This document shows positions 1 to 9,832 of a stretch of DNA of 64,000 nt, piece after piece. Numbering within the stretch: position 1 is the first letter of the stretch; each line of letters opens with the position of its first letter. The stretch is taken from the NCBI RefSeq assembly GCF_015687155.1, contig NZ_JADPQF010000003.1:186001-250000 (forward strand). The letters run 5' to 3'. The DNA comes from Aliikangiella sp. G2MR2-5 (GTDB lineage: Bacteria > Pseudomonadota > Gammaproteobacteria > Enterobacterales > Kangiellaceae). A model generated the notes under the pieces. That model was not told where the DNA came from, did not search any database, and saw only the letters and a program-made list of their open reading frames with translations. A program made the translations under genes and the position numbers.

Positions 1-1
1 C

Positions 2-313
2 AACCTAACCCTGGATTGGGCTCAAGGTAGTTGGGGAGCAACACTAAGAATGAATTTTGTGGATGAGATGGCTGGTGCCTATTGTTTCGAATGTGGCAAA
101 GATGAGTATATCGATTCTTGGACGATTTTCAGTTTAAGTGGACGTTATAATTATTCTGATTTCACCAGAATACGATTTGGAATCAATAACTTAACTAATG
201 AAGAGCCGCCGACAGATCCAACACTAACCAATTGGCCGTGGTTTAATAATGCCGGAGGCTATTACAGTGCTGTTGGCCGAGAATATTATTTACAGCTGGA
301 AACTCGCTTCTAG
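2..313 (+). CDS. TonB-dependent receptor, C-terminal end (partial)
   Basis: The reading frame is already open at the left edge, so only about the last 103 residues are present. The sequence alternates short polar and aromatic strands typical of an outer-membrane beta-barrel. It contains the RFGINNLTNE strand-turn motif common near the end of TonB-dependent receptors and finishes in YYLQLETRF, with the terminal Phe of a BAM-recognised beta-signal. The substrate cannot be told from this fragment. The first in-frame ATG at 50 is internal and not the start. Confidence 0.8.
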   Translation, partial: NLTLDWAQGSWGATLRMNFVDEMAGAYCFECGKDEYIDSWTIFSLSGRYNYSDFTRIRFGINNLTNEEPPTDPTLTNWPWFNNAGGYYSAVGREYYLQLETRF

Positions 314-464
314 GGACGAAATTTATTCTGCAAAACTTGCCTGTATCCCACGGCTTGTGTACAATTCGCCCGTCCTGACATGGCTGAATTAGTGATCGGC
401 TATGTTGTTGTATCAACACTGGTATTAATCGTTGGATATATCAGTTACTTTATTGGAGTAAGAA

Positions 465-734
465 ATGTCACTAACTGCTGAAGCAAAAGCTAAGATTATT
501 GCAGAATATGCACGTGGAGAAGGCGATACAGGGTCTCCTGAAGTTCAGGTTGCTTTATTGAGCCACCAAATTAACCACTTGCAAAGCCATTTTAAAGAGC
601 ATATTCACGACCATCACTCTCGTCGTGGTCTGCTAAGAATGGTAAGCCAACGTCGTAAGCTTCTCGACTATTTGAAAGGTAAGGATGCAGATCGTTACAC
701 TTCTCTCATCGGTCGATTAGGATTACGTCGATAA
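465..734 (+). CDS. rpsO: 30S ribosomal protein S15
   Basis: An 89-residue protein, the usual S15 length. It shows the S15 signatures [32 protein letters not shown] and [13 protein letters not shown]15 binds the central domain of 16S rRNA and bridges to the large subunit. The ATG at 465 is preceded by GGAG at 455-458. As in most gammaproteobacteria it lies directly upstream of pnp, but a strong terminator (748-773) and a 440-bp gap separate them, so pnp probably receives only part of its transcription from rpsO. Confidence 0.97.
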   Translation: MSLTAEAKAKIIAEYARGEGDTGSPEVQVALLSHQINHLQSHFKEHIHDHHSRRGLLRMVSQRRKLLDYLKGKDADRYTSLIGRLGLRR

Positions 735-747
735 GCGATGAATCTTT

Positions 748-773
748 AAAAAGGGGCCTAGCGCCCCTTTTTG
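748..773 (+). terminator. Rho-independent terminator after rpsO
   Basis: GGGGC (753-757) pairs with GCCCC (763-767) across a CTAGC loop. The stem is extended by A-T pairs and is followed by a T-run, 14 nt after the rpsO stop. Confidence 0.9.
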
Positions 774-1174
774 TCTTTCTGGGTTCGCTTGTAGAGATAA
801 AACTTAGATTGTTACTCGCAAGCTTTTCCCTGCAAAATAAAGACCTTTTGCTATAAAATATTAATGCATTCTTTGGCGGACAAACTAGTATTGTGTTTGC
901 GCTGTCGAAGACTATAAAGAGCCTAGGTTATTCAATTGAGCTTTTAAGCATTGTACTTGAATAGGAAGAGAGTTAGACGAGTATCTTGATTTAGATTAGA
1001 AACTTAATTTGGGAAACTATAGATAAATGTTTCAAAATCAGGTTTTGTTTAAGTTTTACTCGACCTGTCATTCTCAATTCTTTAAAGAACTCAGTTGAAT
1101 AGTCTAGGCAAACACTAACGCCAGACTACCCATGCATTTATGCAGGTGTCTGAAAATTTAATAAGGAAAACTTT
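774..1174 (+). promoter_or_regulatory. pnp leader region with two hairpins
   Basis: Four hundred bases without a recognisable gene. Near pnp there is a perfect palindrome TTCTTTAAAGAA at 1078-1089, and a hairpin in which TAGTCT (1100-1105) and GG (1107-1108) pair with CC (1121-1122) and AGACTA (1123-1128). In enteric bacteria the pnp leader carries RNase III-cleaved stem-loops through which PNPase represses itself. The position here fits that role, but equivalence is inferred. An AT-rich TATAAAAT near 851 could be a -10 box; no convincing -35 was seen. Confidence 0.4.
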
Positions 1175-3322
1175 GTGAATCCGATTAAAAAATCATTCCA
1201 ATTTGGTGGCCGTACGGTCACTCTAGAAAATGGTGAAGTAGCTCGCCAAGCTTCAGGTTCTGTCATTATTGATGTCGAAGGAACAACTATACTAACAACT
1301 GTAGTTGGTAAAAAAGAAGTTAAAGAAGGTCAGGACTTCTTTCCGCTAACTGTTAACTATATGGAAAAGCGTTATGCTGCTGGTAAGATCCCTAGTGGAT
1401 TTATTAAGCGTGAAAATCGTCCATCTGACGCTGAAACTTTAACGGCACGATTGATTGATCGTCCGCTTCGCCCGTTGTTCCCAAAAGGTTTTAAAAATGA
1501 AGTGCAGGTGATCTGTACTGTAATCTCGGTCAATCCAGAAGTTGATCCGCAGTTAGTTGCTTTACTCGGCGCATCGGCAGCAATTTCTGTATCAGGTATT
1601 CCATTTAACGGACCAGTCGGTGCAGCTCGTGTTGGTTATAAAAATGGTGAGTACATCTTAAATGGTTCGATTTCTGAAATGGAATCTTCTGAGCTGGATC
1701 TAACTGTTGCTGGTACTGAAAATGCGGTATTGATGGTTGAGTCGGAAGCCAAAGAATTATCCGAGTCAATCATGCTGGGAGCAGTCATGTTTGGTCACGC
1801 TGAAATGCAGGTTGCGATTAAAGCTATCAGTGAATTTGCTGAAACTGTTGGAGTAGAAGCATGGGACTGGACTGCACCTGAAGAAAATACTGCAGTGATT
1901 GAACTGGTAGAGTCAAAAGCAAAAGATTCGATCACTCAAGCTTACACCATTGCCGATAAAATTGAACGTCAGAATAAATTAGGTGAAATCCGAGAAGCAT
2001 TGGTAGCTGAGTTAGCGACTGATGAAGAAAATGCTCCTGCTGAAGCCGATATCCGAGCAGCATTTTCTAAAACTGAGAAGTCTGTTGTTCGTAGTCGCGT
2101 TATTGCCGGAGAGCCACGTATTGATGGTCGTGAGCATGATATGGTTCGTGCACTATATGTTCGTACGGGTGTTCTACCAAGAACTCATGGTTCTGCTCTT
2201 TTCACTCGTGGTGAAACTCAGGCATTGGTTGTTGCGACTTTGGGTACTGAAAAAGACGCTCAGATTCAAGACGGTATTCTTGGCGAAAGCAAAGAAACAT
2301 TCATGTTGCACTATAACTTCCCTCCATATAGTGTGGGCGAAGCTGGTTTCATGGGGGCGCCAAAGCGTCGTGAAATTGGTCATGGAAAGTTGGCAAAGCG
2401 TGGTGTTCAGGCCATGATTCCAAGTCAGGCTGATTTCCCGTACACAATCCGTGTTGTTTCTGAAATTACGGAGTCAAACGGATCGAGCTCTATGGCTTCT
2501 GTTTGTGGTACCAGCTTAGCATTGATGGATGCAGGTGTTCCGGTAAAAGCTCCGGTTGCTGGCATTGCAATGGGACTTGTTAAGGAAGGTGAGAGCTACG
2601 TTGTTCTTTCCGATATTCTGGGTGATGAAGATCATCTTGGTGATATGGACTTTAAAGTTGCAGGTAGTGAAAACGGTATCACTGCGTTGCAAATGGATAT
2701 CAAAATTGAAGGTATCAATCAGGAGATTATGGAAAAAGCGCTTCACCAGGCAAAAGGTGGTCGTTTACATATTCTTAAAGTAATGAATGAAGCGATTGGT
2801 ACTGCACGTGAAGATATTTCTCAGTATGCTCCAAGAATTTCAACTATCAAAATTGACCCTCAGAAAATAGGTGACGTTATCGGTAAAGGTGGTGCGACTA
2901 TTCGCGGTCTTACTGAAGAAACGGGCGCGACCATTGAAATTGAAGAAGATGGCACAGTTAAAATTGCTGCGGTTGAAAAGACTGCGTCAGATCTTGCTAT
3001 ACAGCGAATTAAAGAGCTGACTGAAGAGGTTGAAGAAGGCAAAGTATATAAAGGTACTGTAGCTAAAATAGCCGACTTTGGTGCTTTTGTTGATTTCATG
3101 GGTAACAAAACCGGTCTGGTTCATATCTCGCAAATTGCTCATGAAAGAGTCAACAAAGTTTCAGATTATCTTGAAGTTGGTCAAGAAATCGAAGTGAAGG
3201 TTCTCGAGGTTGACCGTCAGGGACGTATTCGTCTGAGTCGTAAAGTATTGCTTGATCCTCCGGCGCCAAAAGAGGAAGAAGTACAAGAAGAAAGTGCTCC
3301 AGAGCAACCAGCTGAAGAGTAA
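1175..3322 (+). CDS. pnp: Polyribonucleotide nucleotidyltransferase (PNPase)
   Basis: A 715-residue 3'-5' phosphorolytic exoribonuclease and degradosome component. Two RNase PH domains (about 1-225 and 310-545, the second with the [17 protein letters not shown] and [15 protein letters not shown] family signatures spread over both halves) flank an all-alpha linker. A KH domain with [14 protein letters not shown] sits near residues 565-580 and an S1 domain begins at about 620 ([15 protein letters not shown]). The tail is acidic. The start is GTG, with AAGGA at 1163-1167 upstream. It lies downstream of rpsO and converges on ppnN, sharing a bidirectional terminator. Confidence 0.98.
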   Translation: MNPIKKSFQFGGRTVTLENGEVARQASGSVIIDVEGTTILTTVVGKKEVKEGQDFFPLTVNYMEKRYAAGKIPSGFIKRENRPSDAETLTARLIDRPLRPLFPKGFKNEVQVICTVISVNPEVDPQLVALLGASAAISVSGIPFNGPVGAARVGYKNGEYILNGSISEMESSELDLTVAGTENAVLMVESEAKELSESIMLGAVMFGHAEMQVAIKAISEFAETVGVEAWDWTAPEENTAVIELVESKAKDSITQAYTIADKIERQNKLGEIREALVAELATDEENAPAEADIRAAFSKTEKSVVRSRVIAGEPRIDGREHDMVRALYVRTGVLPRTHGSALFTRGETQALVVATLGTEKDAQIQDGILGESKETFMLHYNFPPYSVGEAGFMGAPKRREIGHGKLAKRGVQAMIPSQADFPYTIRVVSEITESNGSSSMASVCGTSLALMDAGVPVKAPVAGIAMGLVKEGESYVVLSDILGDEDHLGDMDFKVAGSENGITALQMDIKIEGINQEIMEKALHQAKGGRLHILKVMNEAIGTAREDISQYAPRISTIKIDPQKIGDVIGKGGATIRGLTEETGATIEIEEDGTVKIAAVEKTASDLAIQRIKELTEEVEEGKVYKGTVAKIADFGAFVDFMGNKTGLVHISQIAHERVNKVSDYLEVGQEIEVKVLEVDRQGRIRLSRKVLLDPPAPKEEEVQEESAPEQPAEE

Positions 3323-3344
3323 TCTTACAGTTAAGAGCAAAGGT

Positions 3345-3375
3345 AAAAAAACGCGGCAACTGCCGCGTTTTTTTT
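3345..3375. terminator. Bidirectional terminator between pnp and ppnN
   Basis: ACGCGGCA and TGCCGCGT form an uninterrupted stem with a 2-nt AC loop. It is flanked by an A-run on the left and a T-run on the right, so it can stop transcription of pnp (+) and ppnN (-). It ends at the ppnN stop codon. Confidence 0.9.
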
Positions 3376-4774
3376 AATTATTTTTCAGCTCATAGCAGGG
3401 GATGTAAGTTTCGCCAGGCAATTTCATACGTTGCTGGTCGACGAAAGCATTTAGTAAGTTATCAAGAGGTTGCATTATTTCTTTTTCTCCATCTATTTTG
3501 TAGACGCCGAACTTCTCAATAGCTCTTATCCCACTATCTTTCACATTGCCAGCGACAATTCCTGAAAAAATTCTTCTCAAATTAGCCGCCAGTTTATGTG
3601 TAGGAAGACTTCTACTGAGCTCCAGGCTCGCCATATTTTTATGGGTCGGCTCGAAGGGCCTCTGAAAGTCCTCCTGTATCTTTAGGCTCCAGTTAAAATA
3701 AAAGGCATCATTTGCTTTCTGTCTAAAGTTGAGAATATCCTTTGTGCCTTGAATCATTGTTCTTGCTACTTCCTCTGGGTCGTCAATTATTATTTTATAT
3801 TTTTGCTGTGCCTCGAACCCTAAAGTTTTATTGATAAAATTATGTAGCTGTTGAAAGTAAGCTTCGCTCGACTTGGGACCAGTTAATACTAATGGAAAAG
3901 GGATTTCTCTATTCTCTGGGTCCAGCAAAATACCCAGTAGATAAAGTAACTCTTCTGCTGTTCCTGCACCGCCCGGAAAAATGACAATACCATGTGCGAC
4001 GCGCACAAAAGATTCGAGTCGTTTTTCAATATCAGGCATGATAACAAGTTCATTGACGATCGGATTTGGAGCTTCCGCTGCAATGATGCCAGGTTCAGTT
4101 AAACCGAGAAACCTTGATTCAGATATTTTTTGTTTAGCATGGGCAATGGTTGCTCCTTTCATTGGGCCCTTCATTGCTCCTGGTCCGCAGCCAGTGCAGA
4201 TATCGAGTCCTCTCAATCCGAGAGAGTGGCCAACATCTTTAGTGTACTTATATTCGATATCAGAAATTGAGTGACCTCCCCAGCAAACTACCATATTTGG
4301 ATGTTCACCACTGCGAAATATATTGGCATTCCTCAGTAAATGAAAAACATAATCTGTTATGCCGACGCCAACTGATAGGTCGCTCTGTTTTCTGAGTCTT
4401 TCCGCTTCCGAATAAACGATGTCTCGCATCGCACTGAAAAGCATCTCTCGACTTGAAGCAATCATTTCTCCATCGACGAAAGCATTCGCTGGCGCATTAA
4501 ACAGGTTAAGCCGAATTCCGCGTTCCTGTTGTACAATTTCAATATGAAAGTCCGGGTAAGCTTCCATAATTGTTTTTGCGTTATCACTATCAGAACCGGT
4601 ATTCAGTATTGCCAGTGCACACTGTCTGAACAGGGCGTATAGGCCATTTTCGCCAACTTCCTTGAGCATCTCAACTTCAAGTTGAGAGAGTATTTCCAGA
4701 CTACCTTTTGGGGTGACCGAGGCATTAATTGTGGATCGTGATGAAATATTTTGAGCTTGTTGTTTATCTAACAT
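3374..4774 (-). CDS. ppnN: Pyrimidine/purine nucleotide 5'-monophosphate nucleosidase
   Basis: A 466-residue protein of the YgdH/PpnN family (E. coli PpnN is about 454), which hydrolyses nucleoside monophosphates to base and ribose-5-phosphate. The central LOG/lysine-decarboxylase-like Rossmann domain carries the nucleotide-binding and catalytic PGGAGTAEELLY motif (about residues 263-274), plus GGHSISDIEY and GPGAMKGPMKGA. The N- and C-terminal extensions match the long PpnN form that binds (p)ppGpp in E. coli, not the short LOG proteins. ATG start at 4774; transcribed convergently with pnp. Confidence 0.93.
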   Translation of the reverse strand: MLDKQQAQNISSRSTINASVTPKGSLEILSQLEVEMLKEVGENGLYALFRQCALAILNTGSDSDNAKTIMEAYPDFHIEIVQQERGIRLNLFNAPANAFVDGEMIASSREMLFSAMRDIVYSEAERLRKQSDLSVGVGITDYVFHLLRNANIFRSGEHPNMVVCWGGHSISDIEYKYTKDVGHSLGLRGLDICTGCGPGAMKGPMKGATIAHAKQKISESRFLGLTEPGIIAAEAPNPIVNELVIMPDIEKRLESFVRVAHGIVIFPGGAGTAEELLYLLGILLDPENREIPFPLVLTGPKSSEAYFQQLHNFINKTLGFEAQQKYKIIIDDPEEVARTMIQGTKDILNFRQKANDAFYFNWSLKIQEDFQRPFEPTHKNMASLELSRSLPTHKLAANLRRIFSGIVAGNVKDSGIRAIEKFGVYKIDGEKEIMQPLDNLLNAFVDQQRMKLPGETYIPCYELKNN

Positions 4775-4974
4775 TTTCTACCTTCTACTACTGCTCCTTT
4801 AATTATAGACATTATTGTGACAACAGAGTTTCAAACAATTACCTTATACGAATTTGCTACTTAAAGTTGCAATATATAAGCTTTCTTACATTTTAATTCT
4901 TTAAATCAGTGGCTTTGGTTAATATCGTGACACCAAAAGAATGCAAAATCTTGATTAAAGAGTAGAAAAATTAC

Positions 4975-6165
4975 ATGAAGGTGATCAATCGACTAAAAGA
5001 TAAAGTGAAACGACACAAGGAAAGAAATACGCCGCTTGGATTTAAACTGGTTCTTTCTGACAGTATTAATTTTGTGAATGAAGGTGACTGGGAAAAGGTC
5101 GCTGAACAGGGAAGCGTGTTTCTAAGTAAGGCCTATCTATCGACAATCGAAAGGTTCTCTCCTGCTAATACTGAACAACGCTACGCCATTGCCTATAGAG
5201 AAAATCAACCACAGGTTATAGTGGCATGTCAGATAGCCGAAATCAGTGGACTAAATTTTATTCATCCATGTAATGACTTAAAAGAAAAAGTAGCGGCAAA
5301 CGTCAAGGAAAGGCTAATTGTTTGCGGCAATCTGGTTTCCAGTGGCTTACATGGCGTTGCTTTCGATGAGTCGATTGACATGGAAACCGCATGGCGGTTG
5401 GTTGCTGAGATTACTTATCGTATTCGTAAAGCAGAGCATTTAAATGGTGCTGTTGATTTTGCCATGATAAAGGATATCAAGGGAGAACAGCTGAGCTCTT
5501 CAAGCGTTGTTGAAAGGTATAGCTATCGAAAAATCAAAACCGATCCTGATATGGTTTTGAATCTGGATGAGTCGGTTCAGTCATTTGAAGACTACCTGGG
5601 TATATTAACTTCCAAATATCGTAGCAAGGTTAAAAAAATTGCAAATACTGTGGAGAAAGCTGGATACAAATGCGAGCAGGTTGAAGTCGGTTACGCTCTG
5701 GATAAGCTGCTACACCCTTTGTATCTTAATGTTGAAAACAAATCATCAACTCGACTCGCTACTTTGCCGGAGGGGTATTTTGCAGGATTAGCCAGTGCGT
5801 TAGGCGATAAATTTGTTTGCTATGTTATCCACAATGAGGAAAAAATCGCTGGGTTTATTTCTATTATTATCGATGGGCAAAAAGCACTGGCTTATTATGT
5901 TGGTGTTGATTACGAAGTCAATAAAGAAATCCCGATTTATTTTCGCCTGCTTCAGCTGGTTATCGAGTGCGCCGTCGAACGAGGTATTAAAACGATTTCT
6001 TTTGGTAGGACCGCGCTTGAACCAAAGGCTAGCCTGGGAGCAAAACCAGTCGAAGCCTATGTGTGGGCAAGACATCGAGTTCCGGTTGTTAACTTTATGC
6101 TGCGACAGCTTTTTGGACACATTCCATATGAAGAAGCACCAGAAAGAAATGTGGTCAAGACTTAA
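4975..6165 (+). CDS. GNAT/FemAB-like acyltransferase domain protein
   Basis: A 396-residue cytosolic protein; no signal peptide or membrane segment is visible. The C-terminal half (from about 200) resembles the Acetyltransf_6/BioF2-like GNAT fold of FemAB-related proteins: YRSKVKKIANTVEKAGY, a central EEKIAGFISIII strand, then ISFGRTALEPKASLGAKP followed by a VWARHR strand. This last block is characteristic of the family, whose members transfer acyl or aminoacyl groups in cell-envelope or unknown pathways. The specific substrate is not known. It stands alone between ppnN (divergent, 200 bp away) and the ilv leader. Confidence 0.65.
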   Translation: MKVINRLKDKVKRHKERNTPLGFKLVLSDSINFVNEGDWEKVAEQGSVFLSKAYLSTIERFSPANTEQRYAIAYRENQPQVIVACQIAEISGLNFIHPCNDLKEKVAANVKERLIVCGNLVSSGLHGVAFDESIDMETAWRLVAEITYRIRKAEHLNGAVDFAMIKDIKGEQLSSSSVVERYSYRKIKTDPDMVLNLDESVQSFEDYLGILTSKYRSKVKKIANTVEKAGYKCEQVEVGYALDKLLHPLYLNVENKSSTRLATLPEGYFAGLASALGDKFVCYVIHNEEKIAGFISIIIDGQKALAYYVGVDYEVNKEIPIYFRLLQLVIECAVERGIKTISFGRTALEPKASLGAKPVEAYVWARHRVPVVNFMLRQLFGHIPYEEAPERNVVKT

Positions 6166-6670
6166 CGTTTTGACCATAAATTACTGAAAATTTTTGCGTC
6201 TGCTTTTTGAATCGGGTCAAGCTTATTGCTCCGGACTTTGTGAGTTCTAATTAAAAGTAGCACTGTTTTGGTATTACTCGAGTGACTGAAACTGCTATTA
6301 CCATTACGTAAACGTAAGACTTGAAAGCCTTTATTTCCGTAGCGTAAAACTGGGTTTTCTGCTATATAACTAAAAGTTAGTATGGGGGCAGTTTGGCTCG
6401 GTTTTTTACTCGTACCTTTACTTGCAGATATTCACTATCTCTTTGTTTTGTATTCGTTTTATGAAAATTTTGAGTGTATAGTTTTAGAGAACTGGTGCGT
6501 GTCAGTTTTAGTATTAAACCGGCTATTTGGGAGTAGCTCTCAAAAAGTTATTTGTATTAATTTCAAACTCTATGATACTTATATGCACATCAGTTGATTG
6601 TACTGGGAAAATTCCTGTGCAATTGAAAAACGAATTAAATAGACCAATAGCTAAATAGAAATCCGTTTTT
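6166..6670. other. Intergenic region upstream of the ilv leader
   Basis: About 500 AT-rich bases with no recognisable gene. The + strand open frame at 6382-6597 has no homology I recognise and no good ribosome site, so it is not called. The ilv promoter should lie in the right part. A TTGAAA at 6623-6628 is a possible -35 element, but no good -10 sits at 17 bp, so I do not place it. Confidence 0.4.
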
Positions 6671-6757
6671 ATGAACAAACTTATTTCAAAATTTCATAAC
6701 ATTATTGTCCTCGTCGTGGTGATTATTATTTCTCCGCGGGGGACGGCTATTGTTTAA
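6671..6757 (+). CDS. ilvL: ilv operon leader peptide (IlvL-like)
   Basis: A 28-codon ORF starting ATG AAC AAA and ending ATT GTT TAA. Residues 11-19 are IIVLVVVII, so it carries a run of Ile, Val and Leu codons. The segment VVVIIISPRGTA closely resembles VVVIIIPPCGAA of the E. coli IlvL leader as I remember it. It is followed 17 nt later by a strong Rho-independent terminator (6774-6808) and then ilvG. This is the classical layout for attenuation: stalling at Ile/Val/Leu codons when charged tRNA is scarce prevents terminator formation. Too short for routine ORF calling. Confidence 0.9.
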   Translation: MNKLISKFHNIIVLVVVIIISPRGTAIV

Positions 6758-6773
6758 ATAAAACAAACGCTGG

Positions 6774-6808
6774 AAAAACCCCCGCTTCGAAAGAACCGGG
6801 GGTTTTTT
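6774..6808 (+). terminator. ilv attenuator terminator
   Basis: CCCCCG (6779-6784) pairs with CGGGGG (6797-6802), extended by A-T pairs, with a T6 tract at 6803-6808. It lies between the leader peptide stop and ilvG, 76 nt before the ilvG ATG, where an attenuator is expected. Confidence 0.92.
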
Positions 6809-6884
6809 ACTAATCAGGGTTTAAGAAAGTTAATCGGGACAAGAAATTGAAAAATCAAATTAAAAATAGTAGGGCTGCTACCAG

Positions 6885-8537
6885 ATGAATGGCGCAAAAT
6901 TAACTCTGGAAGTATTAAGGCGTTATGGTGTCAACACAGTGTTTGGATATCCTGGTGGTGCAATTATGCCGCTTTATGATGCTCTCTATGACAGTGAAGT
7001 TGAACACTATCTTTGTCGCCATGAACAAGGCGCTGCATTTTCTGCATTGGGCTATGCCAAAGCGAGTGGAAAAGTCGGAGTTTGTTTTGCAACCTCTGGA
7101 CCAGGAGTAACTAATTTAATCACTGGACTTGCTGATGCAACGGCTGACTCAGTCCCTGTTGTAGCGATTACTGGGCAGGTTGCTTCTCCCTTAATGGGAA
7201 CTGACGCTTTTCAGGAAATTGATGTAATTGGTCTTTCTTTGGCAGTGACCAAGCACTCATTTCAGGTAACTGATATTAATGAGCTGGAAGCAACTTTACA
7301 TAAAGCTTTTGAAATCGCGACGGCGGGTCGTCCCGGTGCAGTCATCGTGGATATTCCAAAAGATCTTCAACTTTCGGAGATTTACTCAAAGCCTGTTCTG
7401 TTGAATACACAAAGCCTTCCTGTAGCCGATGAAGATTCGTTAGCGCAAGCAAGAGCCTTGATGCATCAGTCCAGAAAGCCGATGCTTTATGTCGGTGGAG
7501 GGGTCAGTCTGGGGAACGCGGTTGAAGAGTTACGTTACTTTGCTCAACAAACAGGAATGCCTAGTGTTTCAACGCTAAAAGGCCTTGGCTCGATCGATCC
7601 TGAAGATGCTGCCTATCTGGGAATGATCGGAATGCATGGTACCAAGGCGGCGAATCTGGCGGTGCAGGATTGTGATTTATTAATTGCTGTTGGTGCGCGC
7701 TTTGATGACCGGGTGACCGGCAAACTGAATGAATTTGCTCCGGAAGCTAAAGTAATTCACCTGGATATTGATCAGGCCGAAGTAAGCAAGCTACGCCCCG
7801 CAGATGTTACTGTTTTGGGAGATTTTAAGCAAAGCCTACCGAAGCTTGCAGTCGAGTTATCAATTGAAAACTGGAGAGAAAAATGTATTCAGCTTTCAAT
7901 ACAAACTCAGTTTCGTTATTTGCCAAACAACGAGAACGCAACCGGATTTATCGATCCAACTTCAATGCTTAATGAGTTAAGTCGTCAGATGAATAACTCA
8001 ACCGTTATAACTACAGATGTTGGCCAGCACCAAATGTGGGTTGCTCAGCATATGCGATTTGCTGAACCGAGGAATCTGCTTACCAGTGGAGCTTTAGGCA
8101 CAATGGGATTCGGTTTACCTGCTGCTATTGGCGCACAAATGTCGAGACCTGAAGATGTAGTCATTGCCATCAGCGGTGATGGTTCTTTTATGATGAATGT
8201 GCAGGAGCTGGGTACAATAAAACGTTTTAAATTACCGGTAAAAATTTTGCTAATAGACAATACCAAGTTGGGCATGGTTCGCCAATGGCAGCGGCTGTTT
8301 TTTGATGAGAGGTTTAGTGAAACTGATCTATCAGATAACCCAGACTTTATTCAATTGGCCCAAGCTTTTGAGATCGAAGCAGAATCCATAAATCAGCCGG
8401 CGGAAGTTTCGGGGGCGCTTGAGAGAATGCTGAATTCGACAAACGCCTATTTACTTCATGTAAGAATAAATCAAGACCATAGCGTGTGGCCTTTAGTGCC
8501 ACCTAATACAGCCAATCAAGCGATGCTGGAGGGATAG
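6885..8537 (+). CDS. ilvG: Acetolactate synthase II, large (catalytic) subunit
   Basis: A 550-residue ThDP enzyme that condenses pyruvate with pyruvate or 2-ketobutyrate, the first common step of Val/Leu/Ile synthesis. The N-terminal ThDP domain shows [14 protein letters not shown] with the catalytic Glu in HEQGAAF. The middle FAD domain has [13 protein letters not shown]. The C-terminal ThDP domain has [14 protein letters not shown] through [10 protein letters not shown], the GDG-N metal/ThDP motif. The frame is intact, unlike ilvG of E. coli K-12. First gene of ilvGMEDA, controlled by the upstream attenuator; the ilvM start is 3 nt past its stop. Confidence 0.96.
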   Translation: MNGAKLTLEVLRRYGVNTVFGYPGGAIMPLYDALYDSEVEHYLCRHEQGAAFSALGYAKASGKVGVCFATSGPGVTNLITGLADATADSVPVVAITGQVASPLMGTDAFQEIDVIGLSLAVTKHSFQVTDINELEATLHKAFEIATAGRPGAVIVDIPKDLQLSEIYSKPVLLNTQSLPVADEDSLAQARALMHQSRKPMLYVGGGVSLGNAVEELRYFAQQTGMPSVSTLKGLGSIDPEDAAYLGMIGMHGTKAANLAVQDCDLLIAVGARFDDRVTGKLNEFAPEAKVIHLDIDQAEVSKLRPADVTVLGDFKQSLPKLAVELSIENWREKCIQLSIQTQFRYLPNNENATGFIDPTSMLNELSRQMNNSTVITTDVGQHQMWVAQHMRFAEPRNLLTSGALGTMGFGLPAAIGAQMSRPEDVVIAISGDGSFMMNVQELGTIKRFKLPVKILLIDNTKLGMVRQWQRLFFDERFSETDLSDNPDFIQLAQAFEIEAESINQPAEVSGALERMLNSTNAYLLHVRINQDHSVWPLVPPNTANQAMLEG

Positions 8538-8540
8538 AAA

Positions 8541-8801
8541 ATGAAATGTCATTTACTCAAAATCAGAGCAAATAATGAACCTGCGACCATGGAGCAATTA
8601 CTCCGCGTAGTTCGTTTTAGAGGATTTAAAGTGGATAAAATTTCTATGAGTATTCTACCGCAAGAGCATGTGATGGATGTACAGGTAAGTGTAAAGAGTT
8701 TACGTCCAATACATTTATTGGAAAATCAATTAAAGAAACTGGTTGATGTTAATCAGGTATTTGTAGAACAAGCGACAGCTGCACAAGCCAGCGTACAGTA
8801 A
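8541..8801 (+). CDS. ilvM: Acetolactate synthase II, small (regulatory) subunit
   Basis: An 86-residue single ACT-domain protein (RVVRFRGFKVDKISM, then VSVKSLRPIHLLENQLKKL). The IlvM type is much shorter than IlvN or IlvH, and activates the IlvG catalytic subunit. It starts 3 nt after ilvG, so the two are translationally linked in equal dosage. Confidence 0.9.
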   Translation: MKCHLLKIRANNEPATMEQLLRVVRFRGFKVDKISMSILPQEHVMDVQVSVKSLRPIHLLENQLKKLVDVNQVFVEQATAAQASVQ

Positions 8802-8848
8802 CAAAATAAAATTTTTAGTTTTTAAGTTTATCATTTGAGGATGAAGTA

Positions 8849-9832
8849 ATGGCGACAAACACCCCTGAAAAAATTTGGTTTAACGGAAACATGATCCCCT
8901 GGCAAGATGCACAGGTGCATGTTCTGACTCATGCAATTCATTATGGTTCATCAGTATTTGAAGGGGTACGAGTTTATGATACGCCTGACGGACCGCAGGT
9001 TTTTCGATTGAAAGATCACACTCAGCGGTTATTCGACTCGGCTAAAATCTATCGCATGGATATTCCTTTTTCTCAAGATGATATTAATAGCGCCTGTAAA
9101 TCAGCTGTAGCCGACAATAATCTGAAAAGTGCTTATCTTCGTCCAATTGCTTTTTATGGCAACGTAGGTCTGGGATTAACCCCGCCGCGTGTTCCGGTTG
9201 AAGTTGCCGTTGCTGCTTTTGAATGGGGAGCTTATTTAGGAGAAGACGGATTAGCTAATGGTGTTGATGTGTGTGTTACGTCGTGGAACCGGCTAGCGCC
9301 TAATACAATGCCAACCGGCGCAAAAGCCGGTGGAAATTACTTGTGCTCACAGTTGATTTCAATGGAAGCAAAGCGACATGGTTACCATGAAGGGATAGCA
9401 ATGGATGTTAACGGCATGATAAGTGAAGGTGCTGGAGAGAATCTGTTTGTTATTCGAAACGGAGTAATTTTCACTCCACCTCTTTCAGGGTGTATTTTGC
9501 CAGGACTTACCAGAGATACTTTGATTACTTTTGCCAAAGCACATGGTTATGAAGTTCGTGAAGAAAATATTGCTCGCGAATCTTTGTATCTGGCTGATGA
9601 AATTTTTATGACAGGAACTGCTGCCGAAGTCGTACCGGTAAGAAGTGTTGATCAGATTCAGGTTGGCAATGGAGCGCGTGGTCCTATCACTGAGAAACTA
9701 CAAAAAGCTTTCTTTGGTTTGTTCGATGGTACAACCAAAGACGAGTGGGGATGGTTAGAGTCTGTTTATGAGTCTGCAGAAGTTACCCCTTTAGTAACTG
9801 GCGCTAAAAGTGCTGAGGTCGCTAATGCCTAA
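8849..9832 (+). CDS. ilvE: Branched-chain amino acid aminotransferase
   Basis: A 327-residue fold-type IV PLP aminotransferase performing the last step of Val, Leu and Ile synthesis. Visible motifs include [14 protein letters not shown], the PLP-lysine region [14 protein letters not shown], the class-IV signature [12 protein letters not shown] and [16 protein letters not shown]. About 18 residues longer than the E. coli enzyme, mainly at the C-terminus. The stop overlaps the ilvD start by 8 nt (ATGCCTAA). Confidence 0.96.
   Translation: MATNTPEKIWFNGNMIPWQDAQVHVLTHAIHYGSSVFEGVRVYDTPDGPQVFRLKDHTQRLFDSAKIYRMDIPFSQDDINSACKSAVADNNLKSAYLRPIAFYGNVGLGLTPPRVPVEVAVAAFEWGAYLGEDGLANGVDVCVTSWNRLAPNTMPTGAKAGGNYLCSQLISMEAKRHGYHEGIAMDVNGMISEGAGENLFVIRNGVIFTPPLSGCILPGLTRDTLITFAKAHGYEVREENIARESLYLADEIFMTGTAAEVVPVRSVDQIQVGNGARGPITEKLQKAFFGLFDGTTKDEWGWLESVYESAEVTPLVTGAKSAEVANA

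Noticed and set aside
6382-6597. 71-codon + strand frame in the ilv upstream gap
   Set aside because: No ribosome site, no recognisable family, composition like the surrounding AT-rich spacer.
6661-6700. TTTCATAAC to TTGTCC near the ilv leader as a third copy of the A/B operator
   Set aside because: Spacing inside the unit differs, there is no second half-site, and the bases are part of the leader peptide.
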